A program made the translations under genes and the position numbers. This document shows positions 14,699 through 15,984 of a stretch of 15,984 bases of DNA, one piece after another. Numbering within the stretch: the stretch's first letter is position 1; each line of letters starts with the position of its first letter. This stretch comes from JBHEPS01 sp046261635. Its GTDB lineage: Bacteria > Acidobacteriota > Thermoanaerobaculia > Gp7-AA8. The stretch spans positions 1 to 15,984 of the forward strand of contig JBHEOL010000221.1 in assembly GCA_046261635.1 (NCBI GenBank), written 5' to 3'. Below the pieces are notes generated by a model, which worked only from the letters and a program-made list of their open reading frames with translations, made no database searches and was not told where the DNA came from.

Positions 14699-15829
14699 TT
14701 GGCAACGACGAGACGATCCCGCCCCCGCCTGATGCGCGCCGCCCGCGACGGTACGCTCACGACCCTTCGGCATTTCGAGAGGTTTTTCGATGCGCGCCGC
14801 CCCTGGCGAAGGAAACCGGTGCGCCCCTGCATCCTCCCGTATCGCAGCTATGGCGCGGGGCGGGCGCTCGACGTGAAGGGGCGGGTCGTCGAAAACAGGG
14901 GGCTTCGACGGGGCGAAGAGGGGGAGTCGCGTTGGAAACACCTCGTTCAGGTGTGGAAGAGGATTTTCAGTCGCGAGATCGCAGGAGTTGCCATCTCGGC
15001 GCGGTGGAAGGGGACGGAGGTGCGCGGGACCTCCGATGATGAGGGATACTTTCATCTTCGGATCGAGGTGCCCGAAGGAGCGCATCTCGCCCTCTGGGAG
15101 GAGGTCGAGGTCCAGGCCGATGGTTTTTCCGGGACGGCCCGCGCGCGGGTTCTGACACCTCCGGAGGAGGCGAGGTTCGGAATCGTCAGCGACATCGACG
15201 ACACCGTCATCCGGACGGACGCGACGAGCCTCTATCGGATGTTGCGGACGGTCCTGCTCGAAAACGCCCACGTGCGACTTCCGTTCGAAGGAGTTGCCGC
15301 CTTCTATCGAGAGCTCCACGCCGACCGGAATCCGCTGTTTTACGTCTCGAGCGGGCCGTGGAATCTTTACGACGTCATCGAGCAGATCTTCGAGTTGCGC
15401 GCGATTCCGCCGGGACCACTCTTCCTGCAGGACTGGGGGATCGACCAGGGAAAGCTGATCGTCGCACCGCACGACGAACACAAGCGCGAGCACATCGACA
15501 CGATCGTGGGAAGCTACCCGGCGCTCCCCTTCATTCTCATCGGCGACAGCGGCCAGCGGGATCCGGAGATTTACGACGCGGTCGCGCGTCACTACCCAGG
15601 GCGCATCCTGGCGATCTATATCCGGGACGTGGGCGCTGCGCGGCGGAGCGGGGCGGTCGCGGATCTGGCCGCCGCACTCCAGCGCGACACGGGCGTGCAG
15701 ACGATCCTCGCAGCCGACACCATCACCGCCGCCCGGCACGCGCTCGCGCGCGGCTGGATTAGCGAGAACGGGCTGCGGGAGATCGCTGGAGAGAAGGCGA
15801 GCGACGAGGACGCGGATCAGAAGCTGTGA
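14699..15829 (+). CDS. App1-type (DUF2183) HAD-superfamily phosphatase
   Basis: The 376-residue protein matches the App1/DUF2183 layout. The N-terminal part (about 50-160, with LPYRSYGAGRALDVKGRVV and VAISARWKGTEVRGTSDDEG) looks like a beta-sandwich, then comes a HAD catalytic domain. HAD motif I is D165-I-D167-D168-T169 (SDIDDTVIRTD), motif II is S217/S218 in FYVSSGPWNLYD, the motif III lysine is K262 (HDEHKREHID), and motif IV is D283/D288 in LIGDSGQRDPE. Yeast App1 is a phosphatidate phosphatase of actin patches; bacterial relatives are uncharacterised, so a lipid or other phosphate-ester substrate is inference. There is no signal peptide or membrane segment. The TTG at 14699 gives the longest frame; ATG at 14732 is an alternative, and neither has a good ribosome site. 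It converges on the partial gene at the right edge. Confidence 0.9.
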   Translation: MATTRRSRPRLMRAARDGTLTTLRHFERFFDARRPWRRKPVRPCILPYRSYGAGRALDVKGRVVENRGLRRGEEGESRWKHLVQVWKRIFSREIAGVAISARWKGTEVRGTSDDEGYFHLRIEVPEGAHLALWEEVEVQADGFSGTARARVLTPPEEARFGIVSDIDDTVIRTDATSLYRMLRTVLLENAHVRLPFEGVAAFYRELHADRNPLFYVSSGPWNLYDVIEQIFELRAIPPGPLFLQDWGIDQGKLIVAPHDEHKREHIDTIVGSYPALPFILIGDSGQRDPEIYDAVARHYPGRILAIYIRDVGAARRSGAVADLAAALQRDTGVQTILAADTITAARHALARGWISENGLREIAGEKASDEDADQKL

Positions 15830-15844
15830 GCCCCCTCCCGCGGA

Positions 15845-15984
15845 TCAGTGTTCGGTCGGGGGATCTTTGCTGACGGGGTCCTTGCTGATGATGTACTCAC
15901 GGATCGCCCTCTGCTGCGATTGCTTGAGCGAGCGTGCGAGCTCTTCGTCCCATCCATGGACGATGTGGCGGATGAGGGAGGCGA
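15845..15984 (-). CDS. C-terminus of an unknown protein, partial at right edge
   Basis: Reading leftward from the window edge, an uninterrupted minus-strand frame of 46 codons ends at a TGA (15847-15845). It includes IRHIVHGWDEELARSLKQS, then QQRAIREYIISKDPVSK and DPPTEH at the end. The helical, charged composition and the 15-bp convergent spacing from the App1-type gene suit a real 3' end. No family is recognised, and the rest of the gene lies outside the window. Confidence 0.5.
   Translation of the reverse strand, partial: ASLIRHIVHGWDEELARSLKQSQQRAIREYIISKDPVSKDPPTEH

Overview
This is a high-GC chromosomal segment from a free-living bacterium. GTG and TTG starts are common and genes are tightly packed on both strands. 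The gene mix (ECF sigma factor with a zinc-finger partner, two Ku proteins, a HEAT-repeat protein, a CPBP protease, an extracytoplasmic alkaline phosphatase) would suit Acidobacteriota or another soil or sediment lineage. That placement is inference; no marker gene in the window settles it. No phage, transposase, CRISPR array or plasmid gene was seen, and no gene-free gap exceeds 300 bases.

Layout. 1-1262 (-): an ECF sigma factor translationally coupled (ATGA overlap) to a zinc-finger/TPR protein that runs off the left edge, probably its anti-sigma partner. 1391-3701 (+): a small beta-rich protein and a CPBP-family membrane metalloprotease, 13 bp apart. 3742-4775 (-): a tiny exported protein and a HEAT-repeat protein with an acidic tail. 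4840-5464: a truncated SRPBCC-like ORF (+) whose end overlaps the end of a small two-helix membrane protein (-). 5645-6754 (+): a lipoprotein-type PhoA-family alkaline phosphatase. 6768-9434 (-): phosphoenolpyruvate carboxylase. 9505-10497 (+): a YheT-family alpha/beta hydrolase, divergent from ppc. 10556-12517 (-): a three-gene overlapping operon of a small four-CxxC zinc protein and two different Ku proteins, the last with a SAP-like tail. 12651-12726 (+): tRNA-Arg(UCG). 12840-14525 (+): ettA. 14699-15829 (+): an App1-type HAD phosphatase. 15845-15984 (-): the C-terminus of an unknown protein.

The most notable parts are the Ku operon (two paralogues plus an undescribed zinc protein, no ligase D in view), the sigma/ZAS-TPR pair, and a REPIN-like element just after ettA. 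The first 12 bases of that element recur in inverted orientation upstream of ettA, inside a pair of competing hairpins. The ppc promoter also looks unusual: its best -10 box would place transcription start at the start codon. No complete, clearly new multi-gene system was found; the Ku/zinc-protein operon is the closest candidate.
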